This document shows, piece by piece, positions 17,817-26,339 of a stretch of DNA of 41,388 bases. The stretch comes from Marinifilum sp. (GTDB taxonomy: Bacteria > UBA9089 > CG2-30-40-21), in assembly GCA_020717845.1 (NCBI GenBank), contig DYDG01000012.1:1-41388 (forward strand). Direction: 5' to 3'. The notes beneath the pieces were generated by a model that ran no database searches, was not told where the DNA came from, and worked only from the letters and a program-made list of their open reading frames with translations. How positions within the stretch are numbered: the stretch's first letter is position 1; every line of letters starts with the position of its first letter. Made by a program: the position numbers and the translations under genes.

Positions 17817-20224
17817 ATGTTCCCCACAGGCGTGGGGATGAACCTCGCCCTAATCGTCGTGCCAGTAAAATCCATAAATGTTCCCCACAGGCGTGGGGAT
17901 GAACCGCATACCCCGATACCGCAGTGCTCGGACGTGTGATGTTCCCCACAGGCGTGGGGATGAACCGATTACATCCCGCTGCTCACGTAGGGCGATAGCA
18001 TGTTCCCCACAGGCGTGGGGATGAACCGATATTTTTGTAGGGAAAAGCTGGAAAGCGTGCATGTTCCCCACAGGCGTGGGGATGAACCGCTAATGTTAGT
18101 TGATGTGATTGCTGAGGTCAAATGTTCCCCACAGGCGTGGGGATGAACCGCCCACCAGTGATGTCATTGTTAGCTGCTTCCGATGTTCCCCACAGGCGTG
18201 GGGATGAACCGTTACCGCAAGAAACACGGCAACGATTTCTTGAATGTTCCCCACAGGCGTGGGGATGAACCGTATATTTTCCCCAATAGCGGCATACTCG
18301 GCAGATGTTCCCCACAGGCGTGGGGATGAACCGACGCGGGGGGATGTCGGCGTGTGTCCTTGCCCATGTTCCCCACAGGCGTGGGGATGAACCGGTCACG
18401 GAGCAGGGACGACGGCACAGCTCCCTATGTTCCCCACAGGCGTGGGGATGAACCGCAGGATATTCTGTGATGCCTAACGATACTGAGATGTTCCCCACAG
18501 GCGTGGGGATGAACCGTACTTTCCGTTAACACTGTTAATCCGTTAATTATGTTCCCCACAGGCGTGGGGATGAACCGGGCTAAAACGGATGAGATGGGAT
18601 AAGTTTTGCATGTTCCCCACAGGCGTGGGGATGAACCGCTATACGCTATTGGTCGAACAGTAGCAGGCAAATGTTCCCCACAGGCGTGGGGATGAACCGC
18701 TACGGATTTTAGCATAACTGCGGATTATGCTATGTTCCCCACAGGCGTGGGGATGAACCGGCTGTCTGGGATAGCCAGCATTGGGCGATAATATGTTCCC
18801 CACAGGCGTGGGGATGAACCGTATATCGGTAAGAGCAGGGGATACCACCTCTGATGTTCCCCACAGGCGTGGGGATGAACCGTTGATGAAAGGCTTGCGG
18901 CTCAAAGGGTTACGATGTTCCCCACAGGCGTGGGGATGAACCGATATACAGGCAGATAAGGAGGTTGACACAGCCATGTTCCCCACAGGCGTGGGGATGA
19001 ACCGCTGGATATGTTATTAAAGCTGGTCATATTGTTATGTTCCCCACAGGCGTGGGGATGAACCGGGTGATGGTATTGCACGGATAAGAGAACTTGTATG
19101 TTCCCCACAGGCGTGGGGATGAACCGTTTATTGCCATGACAGGTGCTAAAAACTTTATATGTTCCCCACAGGCGTGGGGATGAACCGCTGGAAAGGACTA
19201 ATTGAGGATACGAGTGCAGATGTTCCCCACAGGCGTGGGGATGAACCGGATTATGGTTATTGCGGTAAATGTGGACAGCAATGTTCCCCACAGGCGTGGG
19301 GATGAACCGTACTCTGCCGATGTCATTCCGGTGGAACTAACATGTTCCCCACAGGCGTGGGGATGAACCGTTGAATTACTCGGTCACTCGTTCGATTGTC
19401 TGATGTTCCCCACAGGCGTGGGGATGAACCGCACTCTGAGGAGAGAGACCAAACATTGACACGATGTTCCCCACAGGCGTGGGGATGAACCGGCAGAGGG
19501 TGTTATTCTCAGGGGTTTTTCGCAATGTTCCCCACAGGCGTGGGGATGAACCGTGATAATGGACGCAAAAATAAACGCTGGGGCAATGTTCCCCACAGGC
19601 GTGGGGATGAACCGGTCAACCATCCTTTTTTTGTGCCTAAATTCTGATGTTCCCCACAGGCGTGGGGATGAACCGACACGCTGTGCCGTCGTCCCCTACT
19701 CCGTGCCATGTTCCCCACAGGCGTGGGGATGAACCGGGATTCTGTCCGACTCCAACGTGCTGTCTATCATGTTCCCCACAGGCGTGGGGATGAACCGAAG
19801 GAGGAAGATCATGGAAAACTGGGCACAAAATGTTCCCCACAGGCGTGGGGATGAACCGATATTGCTTTTAGGGTTACTCTTATATGGTATATGTTCCCCA
19901 CAGGCGTGGGGATGAACCGCAGTTTGAGAGCAAGCACAAAGAGGTTCTAAAATGTTCCCCACAGGCGTGGGGATGAACCGGCAGGTAGGATCAAGGGGTG
20001 TCCCGCTCGTCCATGTTCCCCACAGGCGTGGGGATGAACCGCATCATAGACGACTATGTTGCATTGGTCGAGAATGTTCCCCACAGGCGTGGGGATGAAC
20101 CGAGGGAGACGGATACCCCAGCAAGATAGAGACTATGTTCCCCACAGGCGTGGGGATGAACCGTTCTCTGAGGTATCCCCGCTACCCTCTGGCTTATGTT
20201 CCCCACAGGCGTGGGGATGAACCC
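17817..20224 (+). CRISPR. Type I-E CRISPR array, 40 repeats and 39 spacers
   Basis: The 29-nt repeat begins ATGTTCCCCACAGGCGTGGG and ends with the 8-nt handle ATGAACCG. It folds into a 7-bp hairpin (TCCCCAC/GTGGGGA, loop AGGC). Starts fall exactly at 17817+61n for n=0-39, so every spacer is 32 nt. The first 28 nt are identical in all 40 copies by inspection, with no decay at the distal end. The 29th base is G after 38 repeats, T after the leader-proximal repeat and C after the last. Transcription is left to right from the cas side. I recognise no spacer target. Apparent minus-strand reading frames across the array are artefacts of the repeat. Confidence 0.98.
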
Positions 20225-20586
20225 AGGTCAAACGTATCTAAATCCCACAATTACATCTGACGATAAAGTTTTGCTGATTCTATCCATAATTGTAGGCACA
20301 GTCGTTTTAACTCTGCTCAACGACCAGGTTGTCTATATCGCCATCTTTTGTGCAGTCTTTACCCCAAGTTTTACTTTCTCACCTAACAACATTTCACCTG
20401 CTATTCCTGGCAAACAATTTAAAAATCAACAAATCGTAGCCTTCCACACCAAGCTCTGTATTTCAATATTATGAATTAAGTGCATCAAGTGGGCTGAAAA
20501 GCAATCGCAAAAATCGCAAATCATGCCAGTATTAAATATAATTTACCAAATTTGATCATTAATTTAAAAAAATATTAAAATTTTAC
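20225..20586. other. Array trailer, no gene recognised
   Basis: About 360 AT-rich bases follow the last repeat. A plus-strand open frame to 20474 starts inside the last repeat and has no ribosome-binding site or recognisable domain. I see no further degenerate repeats and no RNA gene. Confidence 0.5.
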
Positions 20587-20615
20587 TTGCTTTTTTGAAA
20601 AAGATATGCTATGCT
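20587..20615 (+). promoter_or_regulatory. Promoter upstream of the 31-codon reading frame
   Basis: TTGCTT (20587-20592) and TATGCT (20610-20615) are spaced by 17 nt, with a TGC extended -10. About 30 bases downstream, TAATGC-N8-GCATTA can form a small hairpin (about 20645-20664) in the leader of the small reading frame. Confidence 0.45.
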
Positions 20616-20732
20616 AATAAAAGTTTAATAAAAAAGTGCAACTAATGCTTCGGGCTGCATTAAATAATCGGCAATAATTGCAATTGTAAAATCTTTAGAT
20701 GCCTTAATGTTAAGGTAAGAGTGAGGTGCAAG

Positions 20733-20828
20733 ATGCAAATGTTATTTCGGTACACCATTCTGGCAAGCTTTGTTTATGGATTAGGGATGCTGTTTGTTGT
20801 TAGTATTCCACATCTGGCAATGTATTAA
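20733..20828 (+). CDS. Possible 31-aa membrane peptide
   Basis: The short frame begins at ATG 20733 after GTGAGGTG, a plausible ribosome-binding site. It encodes MQMLFRYTILASFVYG followed by LGMLFVVSIPHLAMY, a single hydrophobic helix with one arginine near the N-terminus. A good promoter lies about 120 bp upstream. I do not recognise the peptide. It could be a small membrane protein, such as a respiratory-complex accessory peptide or a type I toxin, or chance. Evidence is limited to promoter, ribosome-binding site and composition. Confidence 0.35.
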   Translation: MQMLFRYTILASFVYGLGMLFVVSIPHLAMY

Positions 20829-20962
20829 GATAGGTGTTTAGTTGTCAGTTGTCAATATTTTAGTTTCTACGGCTGGAGTTCAGGTTTGAGCTTTCAATTG
20901 TTGACAATTAACAGCTGGACACTTACAAAAATTGTCTTCATCCTTTTCCACTTCAAAACAAA

Positions 20963-21000
20963 TGGCAGGGTTGCCAATCATCAAGATTGGGACCCTGCCA
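20963..21000 (-). terminator. Hairpin terminator after thiC
   Basis: TGGCAGGGT pairs with ACCCTGCCA, and an inner CCAATC pairs with GATTGG around a five-base loop. On the minus strand the stem is followed by ATTTGTTTTG. A second hairpin (ACAGACA/TGTCTGT, about 21025-21045) lies between it and the thiC stop. Confidence 0.6.
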
Positions 21001-21075
21001 GGCGTTTACAATCAATTCCTTGTGACACAGACATTCTTGTCTGTTCTGTGTTTCTTAGGTTGTTATGCACATAAC

Positions 21076-22350
21076 TTAAGTAATCATCCGTTCCTTCACC
21101 ATCTTAATGGCACAAAAGCTGCCGCACATGCCGCAGGTATCATCATTGACATGTCCCCTGATCTTGTTTACCGTATCAGGGTTAATGGCACATTCAGCCT
21201 GTTTTTCCCAATCAAGCTGAGCTCTTGCCTTAGCCATTTTAATATCCCTGTCAAGTGCCCCTGGTATTTGTTTGGCAATATCACCAGCATGGGCGGCAAT
21301 CAAGGCAGCAATGACACCATTTTTAACATCATCTATAGTAGGAAGGTTAAGGTGTTCAGAAGGGGTAACATAGCATAAAAAATCAGCCCCGGCTGCCGCA
21401 GCTATTGCCCCGCCAATGGCTGCGGTTATATGATCGTATCCAGGGGCAATATCTGTCACCAATGGCCCAAGAACATAAAATGGGGCATGATTGCAAAGCT
21501 GTTTTTGCAAAAGCACATTGGCTGTTATTTGATTCATCGGAACATGTCCTGGCCCCTCAATCATCACCTGCACTCCTGCCTTATATGCCCTCTTTGCCAA
21601 TTCCCCCAGGATAATCAACTCTTGAACCTGTGGTCTATCAGTAGCATCCATCAGACATCCCGGACGAAGCCCATCCCCAAGGCTCAAAACCACATCATAC
21701 TCTCTGGCAATACTCAAGATATTATCAAACAGCTCATAAAAAGGATTTTCTTTATTATGATAAAGCATCCATTCAACAATAAATGTGCCGCCACGGCTAA
21801 CCGTGTCCATACACCTGCCCTGCTGCTTTAATCTCTCAATAATCTCGCGAGTAATCCCGCAATGAACGGTTATAAAATCTACCCCATCCTCAGCCTGCCG
21901 AGTAATCACCTCAATGATATCCTCAGCAGTCATGGCCATGATAGAGCCATCCCTTTCAACAGCATTCAACGTAGCCTCGTATATTGGCACAGTCCCAAAG
22001 GGAACAGCTATCTTTTCCAGCAATGTTTTCCTTATCTCCCTGACATTACCGGCAATACTCAGATCCATAATAGCATCTGCCCCGGCAGCTATAGCTACCT
22101 CTGCCTTTTTTATCTCCTCATCAATCTCAATATGCTGTGGTGATGTGCCGATATTGGCATTGACCTTTGTCCGAAGCCCCTGTCCTATGCCTGAATATGT
22201 CTTAGTGTGATGGTTGGTATTATGCGGAATAACTATCCTACCATCAGCAATACCCTGCCTGATAAATTCAACATCTCGGCCCTCACTGCTTGCAACGTAT
22301 CTTACTTCGTCAGTGATTACACCATTTATTGCCTGTTCTAATTGAGTCAT
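21076..22350 (-). CDS. ThiC-family phosphomethylpyrimidine synthase
   Basis: This radical-SAM enzyme of the ThiC family converts aminoimidazole ribotide to hydroxymethylpyrimidine phosphate for thiamine. Length is 424 aa, the short form without the N-terminal domain of E. coli ThiC. Signatures include KVNANIGTSP, AGADAIMDLSIAGN, EGPGHVPMNQI, FYVLGPLVTDIAPGYDHITAAIGG and SEHLNLP. The C-terminal cluster motif reads TCGMCGSFCAIKM, giving CX2CX3C; the enterobacterial enzyme has CX2CX4C as I recall. No TPP riboswitch is visible, since the gene overlaps its upstream neighbour by 4 bp. A benzimidazole-forming paralogue (BzaF-type) is an alternative given B12 genes elsewhere in the window, but sequence alone does not decide. 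Confidence 0.9.
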   Translation of the reverse strand: MTQLEQAINGVITDEVRYVASSEGRDVEFIRQGIADGRIVIPHNTNHHTKTYSGIGQGLRTKVNANIGTSPQHIEIDEEIKKAEVAIAAGADAIMDLSIAGNVREIRKTLLEKIAVPFGTVPIYEATLNAVERDGSIMAMTAEDIIEVITRQAEDGVDFITVHCGITREIIERLKQQGRCMDTVSRGGTFIVEWMLYHNKENPFYELFDNILSIAREYDVVLSLGDGLRPGCLMDATDRPQVQELIILGELAKRAYKAGVQVMIEGPGHVPMNQITANVLLQKQLCNHAPFYVLGPLVTDIAPGYDHITAAIGGAIAAAAGADFLCYVTPSEHLNLPTIDDVKNGVIAALIAAHAGDIAKQIPGALDRDIKMAKARAQLDWEKQAECAINPDTVNKIRGHVNDDTCGMCGSFCAIKMVKERMIT

Positions 22351-22808
22351 TTATTTCTCCTTAATTCTGAAAAAGATACGCCACATCTTTTAATCTTAAT
22401 CTGATAAGAGATGCCCTTAAATTCGATCTTAGTCTTTCCTATCTTTTTACATTCTGTTACATTCCATGCCTTAGCTAATACAACAAGATACACTGGAAAT
22501 TTTGTAGATGCAGCCTTACATTTTTGCTCTAAAATATCCAGTGCAAGTCGTAACCCATTATTAAGCTTTTCACGAATCTCTGTTGCATGTACAGTTTTGC
22601 TTTTTAACTCTACAAGACAGATGCAATCCTGCATAAATATGATACAATCACATATGCTTTGTTTCTGACAAATCTGCTCACCCTTTAATACAACATAATC
22701 TGTCTGGCCATCAATTTCTATCCGACAACCCTGTTCCTCACACCGACGACGAATAATTTTGGCATCACTAAACTCTTCTCTAATACAATCTGGGATATGC
22801 ACTGCCAT
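22347..22808 (-). CDS. Small PD-(D/E)XK-like nuclease paired with the upstream ATPase
   Basis: This 153-aa protein is not recognised by name. The central segment SICDCIIFMQDCICLVELKSK has the spacing of a PD-(D/E)XK nuclease core: Asp54 after a strand, then Glu67-x-Lys69. A helix with conserved-looking NNGLRLALDILEQ follows, and a late strand YLVVLAKAW. It is rich in cysteine. Its ATG overlaps the stop of the ATPase gene (TAATG), and its end overlaps thiC. A two-gene ATPase-nuclease unit, as in several anti-phage modules, is inference from fold motifs and coupling. A non-nuclease DNA-binding role cannot be excluded. Confidence 0.6.
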   Translation of the reverse strand: MAVHIPDCIREEFSDAKIIRRRCEEQGCRIEIDGQTDYVVLKGEQICQKQSICDCIIFMQDCICLVELKSKTVHATEIREKLNNGLRLALDILEQKCKAASTKFPVYLVVLAKAWNVTECKKIGKTKIEFKGISYQIKIKRCGVSFSELRRNK

Positions 22809-24289
22809 TAATTCCCATCCTCTGATTGCAAACTGAATGTTTCATCATAAAGAGCATCATAGATCCGAATAAATTCTTCTTGCGATATTCCGTCTTTCTC
22901 AGTAACCTCTACTGGATGTATCTTATACCCACAACTTTTCTTATCATAATCAAACACATAAGCAGCAATCTCATCATATTTCAAATAATCTTCTTTGCTA
23001 TAGCTATATTTTTCTACTCTTTTTTGTGGATCAACCTTACTCAGATGTATAAAATTGCTAAGCTGTTCCAGTAAATACTCGCTATGGGTAGTAATTATCA
23101 ACCTAATTCCTTTCCTGATCAGTCTAACCAGAAACTTTGCTAAGATTCGCTGATTTCCTGGATGTAAATGTGCCTCTGGTTCTTCAATAATTAAAACATC
23201 TCCTTTGTAGACAAGATACTTCAAATAGAGAAAAAGTGGGGCTAATTCAGAGACAGTAGATGAACTTCTATGTAATGGAATATCTGTATCGTGAAATTTA
23301 TATCGTAATTCTGGAGAATATCCATCCGCAACACGGATAACAATCTCACCATTAATTAATTCATTCTCCAACTCTCTGACAAGCTGATAAAAAACCGTTT
23401 GTTCTTCAGGCAAACAAAAAAGATTAGAAATAAACTCAGCTGCTATCTCTGGCAACAATGGGGTATCTATTTTATTTGCACTCTTCTTGATTATACCCGC
23501 TACTACTGCTTTATATATCTGAAGAATGCCAGATCTTCCTGCAGGGAGATAATGAGATATTCTCCCTTGATGTCCTTCTTCTGTAGTTGCCAGTTGCAAT
23601 AGTAGCGTATATTCCCTTTGTATTAAAGCAGCAAGAAAACTTCCGTCTGAGTCGATTTCACTCATTCCAATGGAAACATTTCCATCATTAGTATCCCTCC
23701 AATAGCGAGTGCCACCGAGTTGTATAAGGGCTTTATCAAGTATGATTTTTGTCCCAATATGTGGATATTTTTTGACACTTAACCTATCATTGCCTGTTAA
23801 GCAGATATTACAAGAGCCCAAATTAATCTTCAAGGAAAAAGATTCTTTACCTGACTTGACTAATTCCTTTAATTTGCAACTATACTTGTCTTCAAGTTCT
23901 TTAGCTAACCCGTTTTCGTATATTCCATTTGTGATATAAGTTACTATTTTTTGCTCAATCTCTCCTGGAACACAGATCTCTTTCCCTTGTTCCATAATTT
24001 GTTCTAATTCATAGAGTTGATTGTTTAACAGGATGTCCTTATTAAACATATCATTCCAAGACAAGGAGGAGAATATAGCTGAAGATGCTTTCTCGAAAAG
24101 CGATGCTCTATATATCGAATGAATTAGCAATGCTGCGTAAGATTTCCCTGAGTTATTTGGTCCGATAAATAGAACAAGGGGTTTTAACGCTATTTTGCCG
24201 CTACTTATAGGACCAAAATCTTTTATTTCAATGCTAATAGATTTACTTGTTTTGCCATCTTTTTCATCTATCATGCTCTTTTCCTTCAT
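22808..24289 (-). CDS. OLD-like AAA ATPase (AAA_15/AAA_21 type)
   Basis: This 493-aa ABC-type ATPase of the SMC/OLD group has Walker A FIGPNNSGKSYAALL (about residue 47), a signature-like SSSTVSELAPLFLYLK, Walker B VLIIEEPEAHLHP and the switch histidine in RLIITTHSEYLLEQL. No TOPRIM domain is seen after the ATPase, so it is not a classic OLD nuclease. The nuclease-like function may be supplied by the next gene, whose start overlaps its stop. The start at 24289 has GAGGAGATTGG upstream and overlaps the phosphorylase gene by 26 bp. Homologues are common in defence and other mobile modules. The substrate is unknown. Confidence 0.82.
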   Translation of the reverse strand: MKEKSMIDEKDGKTSKSISIEIKDFGPISSGKIALKPLVLFIGPNNSGKSYAALLIHSIYRASLFEKASSAIFSSLSWNDMFNKDILLNNQLYELEQIMEQGKEICVPGEIEQKIVTYITNGIYENGLAKELEDKYSCKLKELVKSGKESFSLKINLGSCNICLTGNDRLSVKKYPHIGTKIILDKALIQLGGTRYWRDTNDGNVSIGMSEIDSDGSFLAALIQREYTLLLQLATTEEGHQGRISHYLPAGRSGILQIYKAVVAGIIKKSANKIDTPLLPEIAAEFISNLFCLPEEQTVFYQLVRELENELINGEIVIRVADGYSPELRYKFHDTDIPLHRSSSTVSELAPLFLYLKYLVYKGDVLIIEEPEAHLHPGNQRILAKFLVRLIRKGIRLIITTHSEYLLEQLSNFIHLSKVDPQKRVEKYSYSKEDYLKYDEIAAYVFDYDKKSCGYKIHPVEVTEKDGISQEEFIRIYDALYDETFSLQSEDGN

Positions 24290-25004
24290 CCAATCTCCTC
24301 ACTGCATCCAACGCTATCTGCACCTCATCCTCGATTGCCAGAGCTATCTCCTCTGTCTCCATAACCTGCTCGCCGTAAAGGATATTACCTGTAGCAACAA
24401 GCACTGCCCCAACCCTTACTCTACGAACAAGCCCGAGGCTGAACAGCCCGGCACACTCCATCTCAAAAGCAAGCACATTCTTATCCTCCCATTCCCTTGC
24501 TTGAGGGATTTCACGATAAAAGGCATCGGATGTAGCAATTATACCCACACTATATTCTTTTTTAAGGGCATAGGCAGAGTCTACAATTGCCCGCAAAACC
24601 GTATAATCTGGCACAGGCGGCAATGGTTCCAGTCCGTATGCCCTTAAAATGCCGCACAATGGGACTGCTCCATTGGGAATAATTATTCTACCCGGAGAAA
24701 TATCTTTTTGGATTGCACCGCATGTGCCGATACGGATAACGGTTTTCACCCCAAGCATCCTTAGCTCTTCAAGAACAATGTCAGCTGAAGGACAACCCAT
24801 TCCAGTAGTTACAACAGAGACAGGGATATCCTCATACCTTCCTGTATACGATACGAGCCCTCTGAAATCACTAACCAATCGGGCATCTTTGAGATATTTT
24901 CCAGCAACCATTTCTGCACGGCCAGGGTCACCAGGAAGCAGAACATATGGGGCAATATCAACTGACTGGCATTTAAGGTGATGAGGTTTCAATTGTTCTA
25001 CCAT
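24264..25004 (-). CDS. Nucleoside phosphorylase (uridine/purine phosphorylase family)
   Basis: This phosphorylase cleaves the glycosidic bond of nucleosides with phosphate. Family motifs are LLPGDPGRAEMVA at the N-terminus, TTGMGCPSADIVLEEL, RIGTCGAIQ and the ribose-binding FEMECAGLF. Size is about 246 aa, normal for the DeoD/Udp group. I cannot tell uridine from purine specificity. The start at 25004 is favoured because GGGGAGGA lies ten bases upstream; an ATG at 25013 is too close to it. The gene overlaps the phosphatase stop by 7 bp and the ATPase start by 26 bp. Confidence 0.85.
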   Translation of the reverse strand: MVEQLKPHHLKCQSVDIAPYVLLPGDPGRAEMVAGKYLKDARLVSDFRGLVSYTGRYEDIPVSVVTTGMGCPSADIVLEELRMLGVKTVIRIGTCGAIQKDISPGRIIIPNGAVPLCGILRAYGLEPLPPVPDYTVLRAIVDSAYALKKEYSVGIIATSDAFYREIPQAREWEDKNVLAFEMECAGLFSLGLVRRVRVGAVLVATGNILYGEQVMETEEIALAIEDEVQIALDAVRRLDEGKEHDR

Positions 25005-25642
25005 GTTTCGCATTCCTCCCCAAGATGACAGGTATCATTGAATAATGTTAAACAGGCTCTGTCACCCCAACAATCCAATATACTTACAGATGCGTTTTTT
25101 AGAGCGACAAACCATATCCGATTCAAGTTCATTTCCAGCAGATGGGCAATATAGATACTAATCACCCCGCCATGAGCCACAACCATTATTTTTTCGCCCT
25201 TCTCACCCTTTTCGTCCTTTTCATGCCTTTGGACAATCTTGTCCATAGCAGCGACAACCCTATCCCGAAACTCAATCACTGTTTCTCCACCCGGCACAGA
25301 CACGCTTAACGGCTCAGAATACCACAGTTTTAGCATTTCTGGATATTCCTGCTGTAATTGGCTGAAATGCTTTCCCTCCCATTCTCCAAGTTGTATCTCT
25401 CTAAGGTCATGGCAGATATTGATAGGCAGGTTATGTGTGCGGGTAATAATCTTAGCAGTGGAATGGGCACGGGCAAGTGGACTGCTATAAACAGCATTAA
25501 TCGTATGCTTCTGATTAAGCTTAGCCGCAAGCATCTCAGCCTGCTTGATACCACGTTTGCTCAGGTCAGGATTACTTGTCCCCTGAACCTTCCCTTCTTC
25601 ATTCCAGACAGACTCTCCATGTCGTACGAGAATTAATTGCAT
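24998..25642 (-). CDS. Histidine phosphatase family protein (CobC/phosphoglycerate-mutase-like)
   Basis: This 214-aa branch-1 histidine phosphatase has the RHG motif LVRHGESVWNEEGKVQG (catalytic His8). It also has VYSSPLARAHSTAKII, the EIQLGEWEGK loop and the second histidine in VVAHGGVISIYI. Such proteins include alpha-ribazole-phosphate phosphatase (CobC) of B12 nucleotide-loop assembly and various sugar-phosphate phosphatases. The B12 genes in this window (cbiB, a riboswitch) make CobC possible, but it is 2.5 kb from them in another operon. A segment EKDEKGEKGEK forms a charged insert. Confidence 0.82.
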   Translation of the reverse strand: MQLILVRHGESVWNEEGKVQGTSNPDLSKRGIKQAEMLAAKLNQKHTINAVYSSPLARAHSTAKIITRTHNLPINICHDLREIQLGEWEGKHFSQLQQEYPEMLKLWYSEPLSVSVPGGETVIEFRDRVVAAMDKIVQRHEKDEKGEKGEKIMVVAHGGVISIYIAHLLEMNLNRIWFVALKNASVSILDCWGDRACLTLFNDTCHLGEECETW

Positions 25643-25651
25643 ATTGTTACA

Positions 25652-25933
25652 CTACCTTTGACAGGATGGCTCAGGTTGAGCCATCTTTGCAAGAAAATAT
25701 CCTCCCAATGCCCCTAATCCAAGCATAATTAATGTTCGTATACCTTCATCTGAATTGCGTATTATAGGATCCTTATTTAAGAGATCAAATAGTTCATAGG
25801 TTTCAGATGTTGTTATATTACGGCATTCTACTTTTTTAAGTAAATATTTTTTTCTTTCCTCTGCTATCTGAAAACTCTCTGAAGATATTGTATTTGTCTT
25901 CTCTTTAGATATTTCTTGCATTGTCGATGACAT
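25652..25933 (-). CDS. Hypothetical small membrane protein
   Basis: This 93-aa protein has a polar, charged N-terminal two-thirds and one C-terminal hydrophobic helix (TLIMLGLGALGGYFLAKMA). It has no recognised domain. The start follows GGAGGGTATGTAAA. It lies between another small membrane protein and the histidine phosphatase on the same strand, so it may be part of the same transcript. I see nothing that shows its function. Confidence 0.6.
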   Translation of the reverse strand: MSSTMQEISKEKTNTISSESFQIAEERKKYLLKKVECRNITTSETYELFDLLNKDPIIRNSDEGIRTLIMLGLGALGGYFLAKMAQPEPSCQR

Positions 25934-25960
25934 TTTACATACCCTCCTTTAATTATTTGT

Positions 25961-26233
25961 TTATCCTGTTTTTAGTTCGAAAAAAATCTCCCGAAATGCA
26001 TATAATTGACCTTCCATACAATAACTTTTCTCTTGGATAGTTTTAACGGTATCTTTCAAGTTTTCAATTTCCTTTATTTTTTCCTCAAGCATTATTAATC
26101 TTTCTCTAATAGGTGGTGTAGACTCTATTTCTTTCTCTATTCCTTTGAGTTGTATCGCAAACCGTATAATTATACCCAGCACAGTTATTATGCCTATTGT
26201 GATTGCTACTATATTACTCACATTTGAAAGCAT
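25961..26233 (-). CDS. Hypothetical membrane protein with coiled coil
   Basis: From the ATG at 26233 (GGAGAGATTG upstream) the product is 90 aa. It has an N-terminal membrane helix ([23 protein letters not shown]), then a coiled-coil region ([28 protein letters not shown]) and a short tail. An upstream in-frame ATG at 26293 would translate the tRNA-Pro gene and is rejected. Phage-holin-like or membrane-adaptor proteins have this shape, but no family is recognised. Confidence 0.6.
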   Translation of the reverse strand: MLSNVSNIVAITIGIITVLGIIIRFAIQLKGIEKEIESTPPIRERLIMLEEKIKEIENLKDTVKTIQEKSYCMEGQLYAFREIFFELKTG

Positions 26234-26257
26234 CAATCTCTCCTTATTAACAAAAAC

Positions 26258-26334
26258 TGGTCGGGGCGACTGGATTCGAACCAGCGGCCTCATCGTCCCG
26301 AACGATGCGCGCTACCAAACTGCGCTACGCCCCG
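26258..26334 (-). tRNA. tRNA-Pro (CGG)
   Basis: On the minus strand it folds as a full cloverleaf: acceptor CGGGGCG/CGCCCCG, D arm GCGC-AGTTTGGTA-GCGC, anticodon arm CATCG-TTCGGGA-CGATG with anticodon CGG, variable AGGCC, and T arm with GGTTCGAATCC. A73 and an encoded CCA end are present. C1-G72 with A73 is typical of bacterial tRNA-Pro. Confidence 0.97.
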
Positions 26335-26339
26335 ATACC

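Noticed and set aside
17850-19962. Several minus-strand open frames across the array encoding [16 protein letters not shown] and RFIPTPVGN peptides
   Set aside because: They are the reverse-strand translations of the CRISPR repeat. The 61-nt period rotates the repeat through all three frames.
20196-20474. A 92-codon plus-strand frame starting [10 protein letters not shown]
   Set aside because: It starts inside the last CRISPR repeat, has no ribosome-binding site and no recognisable domain.
20225-21075. A second CRISPR leader, tracrRNA or degenerate repeats beyond the array
   Set aside because: No partial repeats or anti-repeat are visible, and type I-E needs no tracrRNA.
22351-22420. A TPP riboswitch before thiC
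   Set aside because: The upstream gene overlaps thiC, and no CTGAGA or related conserved aptamer segments were seen there.
26233-26293. N-terminal extension ([14 protein letters not shown]) of the coiled-coil membrane protein
   Set aside because: These codons are the antisense/overlap of the tRNA-Pro gene. The ATG at 26233 has a proper ribosome-binding site.
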